A stretch of DNA of 32,439 bases. Origin: Lactobacillus amylolyticus DSM 11664. GTDB taxonomy: Bacteria; Bacillota; Bacilli; Lactobacillales; Lactobacillaceae. Below the pieces are notes generated by a model that was not told the origin of the DNA, searched no databases, and saw only the letters and a program-made list of their open reading frames with translations. Location: NCBI RefSeq assembly GCF_000178475.1, contig NZ_ADNY01000039.1, positions 1 to 32,439 on the forward strand, in the 5' to 3' direction. The translations under genes were made by a program, and so were the position numbers. How positions within the stretch are numbered: the stretch's first letter is position 1; each line of letters starts with the position of its first letter. Positions 16,957 through 25,659 of the stretch are shown one piece after another.

Positions 16957-17877
16957 ATGGTAACGCAAAAGCAGCGTCGTCTTTGGGCATTTTTAGCAGC
17001 TCTAGCTTGTGTGATGTGGGGCATTTCAGGATTATTTGCTAAAGCCTTGTTCAATATTAGTCCGGAAATTACGCCGATGTGGCTATCGCAAATTCGGATG
17101 GTTACATCAGGAATAGTTTTGATCATTTTGGCAGGAATAGTTGGTCAAAAACCATTTGGGACTATGAAAAACAAGCATGATGCCTGGGTGATAATTGCTT
17201 ATGGTATTTTTGGCCTCTTGCCGGTACAGCTGTTTTATTTTATTGTTGTACAAAAGGCTAATGCATCGATTGCTACGATTTTACAGTTTGTTGGTCCATT
17301 TTTTGTTATGGGATATTTAGCCATTACTCATAAACAGGTCATGCGGAAATTAGATGTGGTTGCGGCAATTTGTGCCTTTATCGGCGTCGTTTTGCTCGCA
17401 ACTCACGGCAATTTCAATCATTTTGCAATTACGCCGGACGTCCTGTTTTGGGGTCTTCTCTCAGCTGTCGGAGTTGCAACCAACACCTTAATTCCAATCA
17501 GTGTTTTAAAGAGGGTATCCAGTTTGGTAGTTACTGGCTGGGGCCTTATTTCAGCTGGAATTTGCTTAATGATTGTGCATCCGCAAATGCCGAAAATTTC
17601 AAGCGATCCTAGAGTTTGGTTTTATACTGCGGCTGTAATTATTATCGGAACAATTATTCCTTTCCAATTAATGACTAATTCATTGCGCTTTATTAAGGCC
17701 TCAACTGCTAGTTTGCTTGATGCTTTTGAGCCATTTTCCGCAACTGTAGGTTCCGTTTTAGTCTTTGGTTTGGTCATGATGCCAATGGATTGGGTAGGAT
17801 CTATTTTAGTTGTTTTGTCAGCGATGGCACTTAATATTTCTCCTAAGAAAAAAGATAAAAATAAAATTCATCAATAA
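16957..17877 (+). CDS. EamA/DMT family permease
   Basis: A 306-residue drug/metabolite transporter with about ten hydrophobic helices in two EamA repeats (about residues 9-135 and 150-295). MWGISGLFAKALF (21-33) is the typical first helix, and ATILQFVGPFFVMGY and ASTASLLDAFEPFSATVGS are the paired family segments ending each half. Substrates of this family range from amino acids to sugars and drugs and cannot be predicted. The ATG at 16957 has GGGGAGG six bases upstream; an in-frame ATG at 16921 lacks a site. A decayed tandem copy begins 13 bases after the stop. Confidence 0.85.
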   Translation: MVTQKQRRLWAFLAALACVMWGISGLFAKALFNISPEITPMWLSQIRMVTSGIVLIILAGIVGQKPFGTMKNKHDAWVIIAYGIFGLLPVQLFYFIVVQKANASIATILQFVGPFFVMGYLAITHKQVMRKLDVVAAICAFIGVVLLATHGNFNHFAITPDVLFWGLLSAVGVATNTLIPISVLKRVSSLVVTGWGLISAGICLMIVHPQMPKISSDPRVWFYTAAVIIIGTIIPFQLMTNSLRFIKASTASLLDAFEPFSATVGSVLVFGLVMMPMDWVGSILVVLSAMALNISPKKKDKNKIHQ

Positions 17878-17889
17878 TTGAGGATAAAA

Positions 17890-18590
17890 ATGGTAACGCA
17901 AAAACAGCGGCGCTTTTGGACCTTTTTAGCCGCCTTGTCAGCAGTTATGTGGGGCATTTCTAGTTTATTCGCAAAGGCTTTGTTTAATGTCAGTTCAGAG
18001 GTTACGCCAATCTGGCTGACCCAAATTAGATTAATCGTTTAAGGAATTGTTCTGCTCGTTTTTGCGGCAGTATTTAAGCAGAAACCGATTAAAACTTTAA
18101 AAAATAAGCATGATGCCTGGATTATTTTTGCTTATGCGATCTTTGGCTTGCTGCCAGTACAATTGTTTTATTTTATCGTTGTTCAACAGGCCAATGCTTC
18201 AGTAGCTACGATTTTACAATTTATTGGTCCATTTTTTGTCATTGGATATTTGACTGTAACGCAATAAGCAAGTTATGCGCAGATTGGATATAATTGCAGC
18301 TATTCTCGCGTTTGGCGGCTTTTTTTATTATCTACGCATGGAAAAATAAATGAACTAATCATTACACCAGTTGCATTGTTCTTCGGCTTGCTATCAGCTG
18401 TTGGCGAAGCAAGTTATACTTTGATTCCGGTGAGCATTGTGAAAAGAACGTCCAGCTTAGTGGGTACCGGTTGGGGGATGCTGACGGCTGGAATGGATTG
18501 GGTCGGTTCGGTTCGATTTTAGTAGTATTAGCGGTGATGGCGTTAAATATTGTACCGAGTAAAAAAATAAAGCTTAACCAAAACGGTTAA
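17890..18590 (+). pseudogene. decayed tandem copy of the DMT permease
   Basis: It starts with almost the same bases as the intact gene (MVTQKQRRFWTFLAALSAVM) and follows it throughout, but with several independent lesions. They are a TAA stop at 18040-18042 where the intact copy has Ser; a one-base insertion near 18264 (CAAT for CAT); a one-base loss near 18320; a deletion of about 75 codons at 18489-18492, joining GWGMLTAG directly to MDWVGS; and a five-base duplication GTTCG near 18504-18513. The original C-terminus reads into the terminator at 18566-18598. With a deletion removing most of the second EamA repeat, no function remains. Confidence 0.9.
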
Positions 18591-18598
18591 GCTTTATT
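18566..18598. terminator. bidirectional terminator between the DMT pseudogene and gatD
   Basis: AATAAAGCTTAACC pairs with GGTTAAGCTTTATT around a short loop. T-tracts on the plus side and A-tracts on the minus side let it serve both convergent units. Confidence 0.9.
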
Positions 18599-18600
18599 TT

Positions 18601-19284
18601 TTATTCATTAACTTCTTTTTTACCAACACGTTGATCATGACGAGCAATAATCATTTCCATAATTGCATTAGCGACATTAACATTTTTAAGCAATGGACCA
18701 TGTGAATATGAACCAATAAAATTGCGATAGCGCACGCCTTCTTTTTTATCTTGCGGGTTATTGCCATATCCTTCAATCATATCTCCCAATGGATGAAGCT
18801 TGTCAGTATTGTCAAAGTAGGTTTGACCCGAATGATTTTCAAATGCCTTAACTTCGCCCCATTCAGTCATATAACGCGTATCGCCGATCATTCTCTTATC
18901 TGCCTTGAAGACTGTGTGCAAAGGCAGAATATCCAACCCTTTAATGGTTACGCCTGAATTTGTTTTGTAGTAGCTGCCCATCAATTGGTAACCGCCACAA
19001 ATGCAAAGCATCGGATTTCCTTCGCCAATGTATTTTTCTAATGTTTCTTTATGACGTGTTAAGTCCTTAGCAACGACAGTTTGTTCAAAGTCCTGTCCAC
19101 CACCAAAGAAAACAAAGTCGTAATCTTCAGCGTTAAAATCATCACCTAAAGAGATATTGTCAACTTGTGTGTCATAGCCTTCCCGTTTTAATAAAAAACG
19201 CAGGATTTTGACATCACCCGAATCACCGTAAGTGTTCATCAGATCTTCATACAAGTATGCAATTTTAATTAATTTATCGCTCAT
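18601..19284 (-). CDS. gatD: GatD-type glutamine amidotransferase (lipid II isoglutaminyl synthase subunit)
   Basis: A 227-residue CobB/CobQ-like class-I glutamine amidotransferase. The N-terminal IAYLYEDLMNTYGDSGDV (8-25), FFGGGQDFEQ (59-68), the nucleophile motif CICGGYQ (Cys96, with Cys94 nearby) and YSHGPLL with His195 match GatD. GatD supplies ammonia to MurT, which amidates the second-position glutamate of peptidoglycan stem peptides. The ATG at 19284 has AAGGGACG upstream; an in-frame ATG at 19350 lies before the predicted promoter. The unusual point is that no Mur-ligase-like murT gene adjoins it, although the pair is normally an operon; here the upstream neighbour is a vitamin kinase. 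A different CobQ-like role is possible. Confidence 0.8.
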   Translation of the reverse strand: MSDKLIKIAYLYEDLMNTYGDSGDVKILRFLLKREGYDTQVDNISLGDDFNAEDYDFVFFGGGQDFEQTVVAKDLTRHKETLEKYIGEGNPMLCICGGYQLMGSYYKTNSGVTIKGLDILPLHTVFKADKRMIGDTRYMTEWGEVKAFENHSGQTYFDNTDKLHPLGDMIEGYGNNPQDKKEGVRYRNFIGSYSHGPLLKNVNVANAIMEMIIARHDQRVGKKEVNE

Positions 19285-19320
19285 ATTATCGTCCCTTATT
19301 TGTCCAATTTTACTTGTTTT

Positions 19321-19350
19321 AGTATAGCCTAAAAGTTGCTGTTGGAGCAA
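19321..19350 (-). promoter_or_regulatory. candidate gatD promoter
   Basis: Minus strand: TTGCTC (19350-19345), 18 bases, TATACT (19326-19321), 37 bases before the gatD ATG. It supports a start separate from the upstream kinase gene. Confidence 0.5.
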
Positions 19351-19359
19351 AAAAGAATA

Positions 19360-20172
19360 TTATTCATGTTCACCCTGTTGTGCTGCTAAATGATTGATTG
19401 GACCAAACTTTGAGCCAACTTCAATCGGGTGTGAAATTGCATCGTAGGTAAAGTCCTTGGCTATTTTGACAGCCTTTAATAAGTCGGTTCCCTTGGCTAA
19501 TTCAGCTGCAATGACTGCGGATAAAGTGTCGCCAGTTCCGTTAACCCGGTTGGTCTTAAAGTATGGCTTGGTAAAAGTGTGAAATTCGCCATTTTCGGTT
19601 AAAAGAATATCGGTAACTTCATCTTCGCTGCCGTCATGGCGCCCCTTCATTAGAACATTTTTAGCACCCATCTTCTGCAAAATATGGGCACCTTTTTTAA
19701 CTTCATCAATATCGTTCAATTCAAGACCAGTCAATTTCTTTTGTTCATAATAGTTAGGCGTGATAACGTCGGCCAATGGAACTAGGCGCTTGATAAAAGT
19801 GTCATAAGACCTATCATCCATTAAAGTATTGCCGTGTTTGGTAGAGATGACTGGATCGATGACAATCTTGCCAAAATCATATTTTTCCAAATTATCAGCG
19901 ACAACATTCATGACTTTTGAATCGGCCACCATTCCGGTCTTTGCGGCATTAATGTCGAAGTCATCGGCCAAAACATCGAATTGTTTTTGAATAAAATCAA
20001 GCGGCATCACTTCTTGCGCGTAGATTCCGGTTGTGTTGCCGGCAACTGCCGCTGTCATTAAGCCCATTCCATAAACGCCGCGTGCGTAAAAAGAGTGCAA
20101 ATCAGCTGGCATGCCTGCACTTCCGTCACTATCATTACCAGCGATTGTGACAGCAATTGGTTCTTTTTTCAT
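19360..20172 (-). CDS. ThiD/PdxK-like hydroxymethylpyrimidine or pyridoxine kinase
   Basis: A 270-residue ribokinase-superfamily kinase of the ThiD type. IAGNDSDGSAGMPADL (10-25) corresponds to the ThiD GSDSSGGAGIQADL region, AAKTGMV (76-82) and VIDPVIS (104-110) are family landmarks, and NGTGDTLSA (211-219) is the phosphate anion hole with catalytic Asp215. ThiD and the ThiD-like PdxK of Gram-positives usually have Cys where Asp215 stands, and Gln where Pro22 stands, so this protein is divergent and its substrate (HMP, pyridoxal or another) is uncertain. The start has GGAGG. No thiamine genes are nearby. A minus-strand TATACT (20215-20210) may be its -10 box. Confidence 0.8.
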   Translation of the reverse strand: MKKEPIAVTIAGNDSDGSAGMPADLHSFYARGVYGMGLMTAAVAGNTTGIYAQEVMPLDFIQKQFDVLADDFDINAAKTGMVADSKVMNVVADNLEKYDFGKIVIDPVISTKHGNTLMDDRSYDTFIKRLVPLADVITPNYYEQKKLTGLELNDIDEVKKGAHILQKMGAKNVLMKGRHDGSEDEVTDILLTENGEFHTFTKPYFKTNRVNGTGDTLSAVIAAELAKGTDLLKAVKIAKDFTYDAISHPIEVGSKFGPINHLAAQQGEHE

Positions 20173-20273
20173 ATTTTAGCCTCCAGTTTTATCTCCATTA
20201 TTTATATAAAGTATAACTGAATAATAATGCAGTTGTAGAAAAAATGCTTTTTAAATAAGGAAGAAAACAGTAA

Positions 20274-21818
<1,545 letters not shown>

Positions 21819-21820
21819 AT

Positions 21821-22012
21821 ATGACAATTGGTGAGGCTTTAAAAAAAGAGCGAAAAGATCTGGGCTTAACGCAAACTGAGATGGCAGCAGGTGTAATTTC
21901 AACTGCGCATTATTCCAAAATCGAACGTGATAAACATGATATTTCTGCTTATGATCTTTTTGAAATACTAACGAAAAATAATATTAGTTTATTGGATTTT
22001 ATAAAAAAATAG
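21821..22012 (+). CDS. stand-alone Rgg-type HTH domain protein (63 residues)
   Basis: A 63-residue XRE-family helix-turn-helix protein. IGEALKKERKDLGLTQTEMA followed by GVISTAHYSKIERDKHDISA and LLDFIKK closely resembles the N-terminal DNA-binding domain of Rgg/GadR/MutR regulators, which normally run to about 280 residues with a C-terminal TPR-like peptide-binding domain. That domain is absent: the frame stops at TAG 22010-22012 and only 43 bases remain before the ABC gene, with no recognisable remnant. The start lies two bases after the glpK stop, and its ribosome binding site (GGTGA) is inside glpK, so translation is probably coupled. It may be a true short regulator of the exporter or a truncated relic. 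Confidence 0.75.
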   Translation: MTIGEALKKERKDLGLTQTEMAAGVISTAHYSKIERDKHDISAYDLFEILTKNNISLLDFIKK

Positions 22013-22055
22013 AAAATACATATTTTTATATTTAACGAAAAAAGTAGTAAAAACT

Positions 22056-23636
22056 ATGAACATAAATTTCAAATGGACTGTTAAAAATTTGCCGTTCTGG
22101 CTCCTTTTACTCATTGTGATCACTTTAATTGCTGGTGGTTTTGAAGGAGTTATTAACGGTATAATCTTAGGTCAATTTCCTAACTTAGTTGGTAAAAGTG
22201 GTACAGATTTAATTCTATTTTTGATTAAAAGTACGATAATTTTTGTTGCTACATACACTGCAATTGTTTTACAAAATATCTTTCTTAATATGGCTCGTAA
22301 GCGTCTGAGAGTTAAGTTAAAGAAAACTATGTTGATCAGTAGCTTCGCTTTAAAGGAAGATGCAGCAAGTGGTCTTAACCATATTAGTAATGATGTAACT
22401 AAGATTGATGATCAATATTTCGCCGTGATTGACGGAATTTTATCAACAGGTACAGCTGCAATCATTTCTACAATTTATGTTCTAAGAGTAAATTTACTCA
22501 TGGGAATCATCTTTGTTGCTTTCTCATGCTTAAGTTTGATCCCAATGTTGTTTGGAAAGAATAAATTAGGAAAACTGGGCGAGCAATGGAGTAATGAAAA
22601 CAGCCAAATGATGCGTTCGGCTAGTGACTGGTTTAAAGGTTTACGCGATATTTTGCAATATCAAGCTCAAAAGCCGTTCTTTAAGCGAGTTAGCCAAGAT
22701 GTTGAAACTAGTGAAAATACTTTATTAAAGCAAGAAAATCTACAATGGTGGATTCAATATGCTAACTTGTTATTCACAGTTTTAGCTATTATTGCACCAT
22801 GGGCAATTGGTTTTTACTTCATCACTACTCATCAATTTGGCGTAACGATTAGTGCACTGCTTTCGTTAACTTTATCAGCAAATAGCGTTGTACAAAATTT
22901 CCGTGGGTTAATGCAATATTGGGCACAAGTTGCCAGCACGACTGAGATTAGAAAATTTAAACTTGCTAAAAATGATATTTTTGAAGATGCTAAAACGGAA
23001 AATGAAAAGCCAGATATCAAATTTGATGATGTTAGCTTAACTTACAAGGATCATCCAATTTATCAGAATTTGAACTTTGATTTAGCTTATGGCAAAAAGG
23101 TATTGTTGCAAGGTCCATCCGGATCAGGCAAGAGTACGCTACTTAATATGGTTTCAGGTCTGCTTAAACCAACACATGGTACGATAAAAATTGGTGGTGA
23201 AGATCCTAATCCTGCACAATCTGTTTATATTGCTCAAACGCCATGGTTATTCCAAGGGACAATTAAAGATAATCTATGTTTAGGTGAATCGTTTACTGAT
23301 CAGCAACTACTAAAAGTTTTAAGTGAAGTAGGCTTAACTAATGAATTAGGTAAAGATCCGCTGAATCGAGTAATTCACCCTGAACAAGAAGACTTATCAG
23401 GTGGTCAAAGACAGCGCTTAGTTATTGCTAGAGCATTGTTACGTGATCGTCCAATTATTCTGCTGGATGAAATCACTGCAGCACTTGATGAAAAGAATTC
23501 GGATGATATTAGAGAGATTCTGTACAATACTCATAAGACGATTATTGAAAGTGCACACCATATTAATTTTGACCTGGCAAAAAAGTACGGCTTTGAATCA
23601 TGGACAATTGATAATCATCATTTAGTAAATAAATAG
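22056..23636 (+). CDS. ABC exporter half-transporter (permease fused to ATPase)
   Basis: A 526-residue ABC type-I exporter subunit, expected to work as a dimer. The N-terminal 300 residues hold about six membrane segments (near 12-34, 55-76, 125-142, 148-168, 238-257, 262-282). The ATPase domain has Walker A GPSGSGKST (353-361), Q-loop AQTPWLFQ (393-400), signature LSGGQRQR (447-454), Walker B IILLDEITAALD (467-478) and an H-loop His in ESAHHINF (498-505). It is shorter than the usual 570-600 residues. The ribosome binding site before the ATG is poor (AAAGTAG), so expression may be low. The substrate is unknown. Placement behind an Rgg-type DNA-binding domain hints at peptide export, but no small peptide gene is visible around it. 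Confidence 0.85.
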   Translation: MNINFKWTVKNLPFWLLLLIVITLIAGGFEGVINGIILGQFPNLVGKSGTDLILFLIKSTIIFVATYTAIVLQNIFLNMARKRLRVKLKKTMLISSFALKEDAASGLNHISNDVTKIDDQYFAVIDGILSTGTAAIISTIYVLRVNLLMGIIFVAFSCLSLIPMLFGKNKLGKLGEQWSNENSQMMRSASDWFKGLRDILQYQAQKPFFKRVSQDVETSENTLLKQENLQWWIQYANLLFTVLAIIAPWAIGFYFITTHQFGVTISALLSLTLSANSVVQNFRGLMQYWAQVASTTEIRKFKLAKNDIFEDAKTENEKPDIKFDDVSLTYKDHPIYQNLNFDLAYGKKVLLQGPSGSGKSTLLNMVSGLLKPTHGTIKIGGEDPNPAQSVYIAQTPWLFQGTIKDNLCLGESFTDQQLLKVLSEVGLTNELGKDPLNRVIHPEQEDLSGGQRQRLVIARALLRDRPIILLDEITAALDEKNSDDIREILYNTHKTIIESAHHINFDLAKKYGFESWTIDNHHLVNK

Positions 23637-23644
23637 GTAAATCT

Positions 23645-23670
23645 GAGTTGGCTATAACCAACTCTTTTTT
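23645..23670 (+). terminator. intrinsic terminator after the ABC exporter
   Basis: GAGTTGG (23645-23651) pairs perfectly with CCAACTC (23658-23664), followed by six T residues. Confidence 0.88.
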
Positions 23671-23733
23671 AATATACAACTAATGATTGATTGAGTATTA
23701 GGTGAGATTAAGATATATTAGTTAGAGTTATAA

Positions 23734-23763
23734 TTGCTTAAAGATAGCAACTTTCGTTATAAT
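23734..23763 (+). promoter_or_regulatory. promoter of the phosphatase-malR unit
   Basis: TTGCTT (23734-23739), 18 bases, TATAAT (23758-23763). The -10 box lies inside the inverted repeat 23750-23778. Confidence 0.6.
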
Positions 23764-23778
23764 TCTATAGTCGAAAGT
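23750..23778. repeat. inverted repeat over the phosphatase -10 box (possible operator)
   Basis: ACTTTCG (23750-23756) and CGAAAGT (23772-23778) are perfect inverted arms separated by 15 bases, with partial inner symmetry (ATA and TAT). The repeat encloses the TATAAT and has no T-tract after it. It does not resemble a LacI or CcpA site, so a different regulator may bind. Confidence 0.45.
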
Positions 23779-23782
23779 AGAA

Positions 23783-23796
23783 TGAAAATGATTACA
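23783..23796 (+). promoter_or_regulatory. cre/LacI-type operator before the phosphatase gene
   Basis: TGAAAATGATTACA matches TGWNANCGNTNWCA at 13 of 14 positions; the central C is T. It lies downstream of the likely transcription start, a repressing position for CcpA or the neighbouring LacI-family protein. Confidence 0.55.
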
Positions 23797-23814
23797 TGAT
23801 TGAGGTGATAACAA

Positions 23815-24588
23815 ATGACACATGATAGAATTGTCGCACTTGATGGGCCGCTTAATTTCCGCGATATTGGTGGTTATAAAAATAATCAAGGGCAAAGCGT
23901 GAAATGGAATAAAATCTACCGTTCTGATTCACTCAGTTCTTTATCTTACAAAGATAAGATCACGTTGACCAAATTGCGGATCACTGTCGACTGCGATTTA
24001 CGTTCAAATTATGAGAAAAATTCTGCTCCCGATGTTCTTTGGGATCATGTGAAATATGTTGATGCACCACTATATTCAAATGATTTAAATGAGGATAAAG
24101 CTAATAATAAATTATTCAGATTTTTCCATCATTTACCTGATTTGAAGGACAATTTTATTGGACAAATCTATCAGCGAGCGATTCTTAACACGCACAGCCA
24201 AGAAGAGTTTGCAAAAATTTTTGCCGAACTGCTCGAACTTCCAGAAGATGAGGCACTTGTTTATCACTGCAGTGCAGGAAAGGACCGAACAGGAATGACA
24301 TCGGCGCTTATTTTGATGGCACTCGGCGTTGATGATGACACGATTGCCCGTGATTATTTGCTAACCAATACCTTGTATGATTTTGCACTTGCTAAAAACT
24401 TTCCAAGCACTGATGAAATTTCGAGCATGATTGCTAAAATGAACGTTACAAAAGGCGAAGGAACAGCAATTCATGGCATTACCGATACTATTCGTGCAGG
24501 TTGGGGCAATTTTGATTCATTTTTCAAAAAAGAACTTGGCTTTAGCCAATCAGACTTAAACCAGTTTAGACAAATGTATTTAGAATAG
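23815..24588 (+). CDS. tyrosine/dual-specificity protein phosphatase
   Basis: A 257-residue member of the Y_phosphatase3 family (relatives include LipA and IphP-type phosphatases). The P-loop is HCSAGKDRTG (151-160) with nucleophile Cys152 and Arg158; the Lys-Asp inside the loop is typical of this family, which may act on phosphoproteins or phosphoinositides. LNFRDIGGYKN (13-23) is the family's N-terminal signature, and RSDSL and DLRS follow. There is no signal peptide, so it is cytoplasmic. GAGGTGAT precedes the ATG. The LacI-family regulator starts 12 bases downstream without a terminator, so the two form an operon that is probably part of the maltose regulon. The target is unknown. Confidence 0.88.
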   Translation: MTHDRIVALDGPLNFRDIGGYKNNQGQSVKWNKIYRSDSLSSLSYKDKITLTKLRITVDCDLRSNYEKNSAPDVLWDHVKYVDAPLYSNDLNEDKANNKLFRFFHHLPDLKDNFIGQIYQRAILNTHSQEEFAKIFAELLELPEDEALVYHCSAGKDRTGMTSALILMALGVDDDTIARDYLLTNTLYDFALAKNFPSTDEISSMIAKMNVTKGEGTAIHGITDTIRAGWGNFDSFFKKELGFSQSDLNQFRQMYLE

Positions 24589-24600
24589 GTAAATAAAACT

Positions 24601-25551
24601 ATGGTAACTTTATCAGATGTAGCTAAAGAAGCTAATGTTTCAAAGATGACAGTTTCACGGGTGATCAACCACCCTGAACAAGTTACGCCAGAATTGAGGA
24701 GTTTAGTTGAACAAGCAACTGCTAAGCTGGATTATCATCCGAATGCTATTGCGCAAGCATTAGTTAATAATCGTTCTAATGTTGTAAAGTTTGTTACTTT
24801 GGAAGACATTGATTCGACTGAGCCTTATTATATTAACTTGTTGTTCGGCTTTGCTCGCGGTCTTAATGAAAAGCAATATGCGATGCAGCTAGTGGCCGAT
24901 CCGACGAAAATCGAAACAGGACGTGCAGATGGTTATTTGATTACAGGAGCACGCAACAAAGATTATGAATTGTTCGATCAATTAGATAAGCCTTTTGTTT
25001 TATTCGGTGAAAATCACCGTGGCTATGACTTCGTTGATAACGATAATCAATTAGGTGAAAAAATTGCGACCGAATATGCAATGAATCGATTTTATAAGCA
25101 AATAATTTTTATCGGAATTGATATTAAAGAACCGTTTGAATATTCGCGTGAGGCCGGTTATATCAATACTTTGCAAAAGAATCAAATTATTCCGCAAATT
25201 TATCGTGTGCCAAATCACAGCCATTCTGCTCAGGATTTGATTCATGAACATTTTAGTGAATTCAAAAAGGATACTTGCTTCATTTGCGCAAGCGACCGAA
25301 TTGCAATTGGCGTTGAACGACAGCTGCGGATTGAAAACGGCAAAGTGCCAGAAGACTTTGGCGTAATTGGCTATGATGGCGTCTTTTTGGATCAAGTTGC
25401 TAATACAAAATTAACAACGATTAAACAGCCAATTATGGAAATGGGTGAAATGCTGGCAAACATGCTGCTGAAAAAGATTGAGCAGTCAGGTTCACCGCAA
25501 GGAGAAGTAATGATAAAACCAACTTTGATTCGAAGAGGATCAACTAGATAA
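24601..25551 (+). CDS. malR: LacI-family transcriptional regulator, probably the maltose regulator
   Basis: A 316-residue repressor or activator. The N-terminal helix-turn-helix is LSDVAKEANVSKMTVSRVIN (4-23), followed by a hinge helix in YHPNAIAQALVNN and a periplasmic-binding-protein-like effector domain (about 60-315) that contains FICASDRIAIGVE and VIGYDGV. It is co-transcribed with the phosphatase gene; its ribosome binding site is weak. The gene lies directly upstream of malL, which has LacI-type operators in its promoter, as does mapA. The assignment as the maltodextrin regulator is by context and should be read as probable. CcpA uses similar operators and could share them. Confidence 0.85.
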   Translation: MVTLSDVAKEANVSKMTVSRVINHPEQVTPELRSLVEQATAKLDYHPNAIAQALVNNRSNVVKFVTLEDIDSTEPYYINLLFGFARGLNEKQYAMQLVADPTKIETGRADGYLITGARNKDYELFDQLDKPFVLFGENHRGYDFVDNDNQLGEKIATEYAMNRFYKQIIFIGIDIKEPFEYSREAGYINTLQKNQIIPQIYRVPNHSHSAQDLIHEHFSEFKKDTCFICASDRIAIGVERQLRIENGKVPEDFGVIGYDGVFLDQVANTKLTTIKQPIMEMGEMLANMLLKKIEQSGSPQGEVMIKPTLIRRGSTR

Positions 25552-25552
25552 A

Positions 25553-25584
25553 GGGAACGAGATCCTTTTCTCGTTCCTTTTTTT
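25553..25584 (+). terminator. intrinsic terminator after malR
   Basis: GGAACGAGA (25554-25562) pairs perfectly with TCTCGTTCC (25569-25577), followed by a T-tract. Confidence 0.9.
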
Positions 25585-25597
25585 GATACCGATAACA
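25584..25597 (+). promoter_or_regulatory. LacI/CcpA-type operator 1 of malL
   Basis: TGATACCGATAACA fits TGWNANCGNTNWCA at all 14 positions. It begins at the end of the malR terminator T-tract and lies upstream of the malL -35 box. Confidence 0.7.
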
Positions 25598-25609
25598 TCA
25601 TATTTTAAG

Positions 25610-25639
25610 TTGAAAGCGGTTACGGTAATCGACTAGACT
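25610..25639 (+). promoter_or_regulatory. malL-nplT promoter
   Basis: TTGAAA (25610-25615), 18 bases, TAGACT (25634-25639), 21 bases before the ATG at 25660. The -35 box overlaps operator 2. Confidence 0.5.
25611..25624 (+). promoter_or_regulatory. LacI/CcpA-type operator 2 of malL
   Basis: TGAAAGCGGTTACG fits TGWNANCGNTNWCA at 13 of 14 positions. It starts 27 bases after operator 1 and covers the -35 region, where binding would block RNA polymerase. Confidence 0.65.
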
Positions 25640-25659
25640 GTTACTTGGAGGAAAAGATT

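Noticed and set aside
19285..19350. A 22-residue N-terminal extension of gatD
   Set aside because: It overlaps the predicted promoter, and the ATG at 19284 has the ribosome binding site and matches the family start.
22013..22055. Remnant of the Rgg C-terminal domain or a signalling peptide gene after the short HTH gene
   Set aside because: Only 43 AT-rich bases are present, with no open frame beginning with a ribosome binding site.
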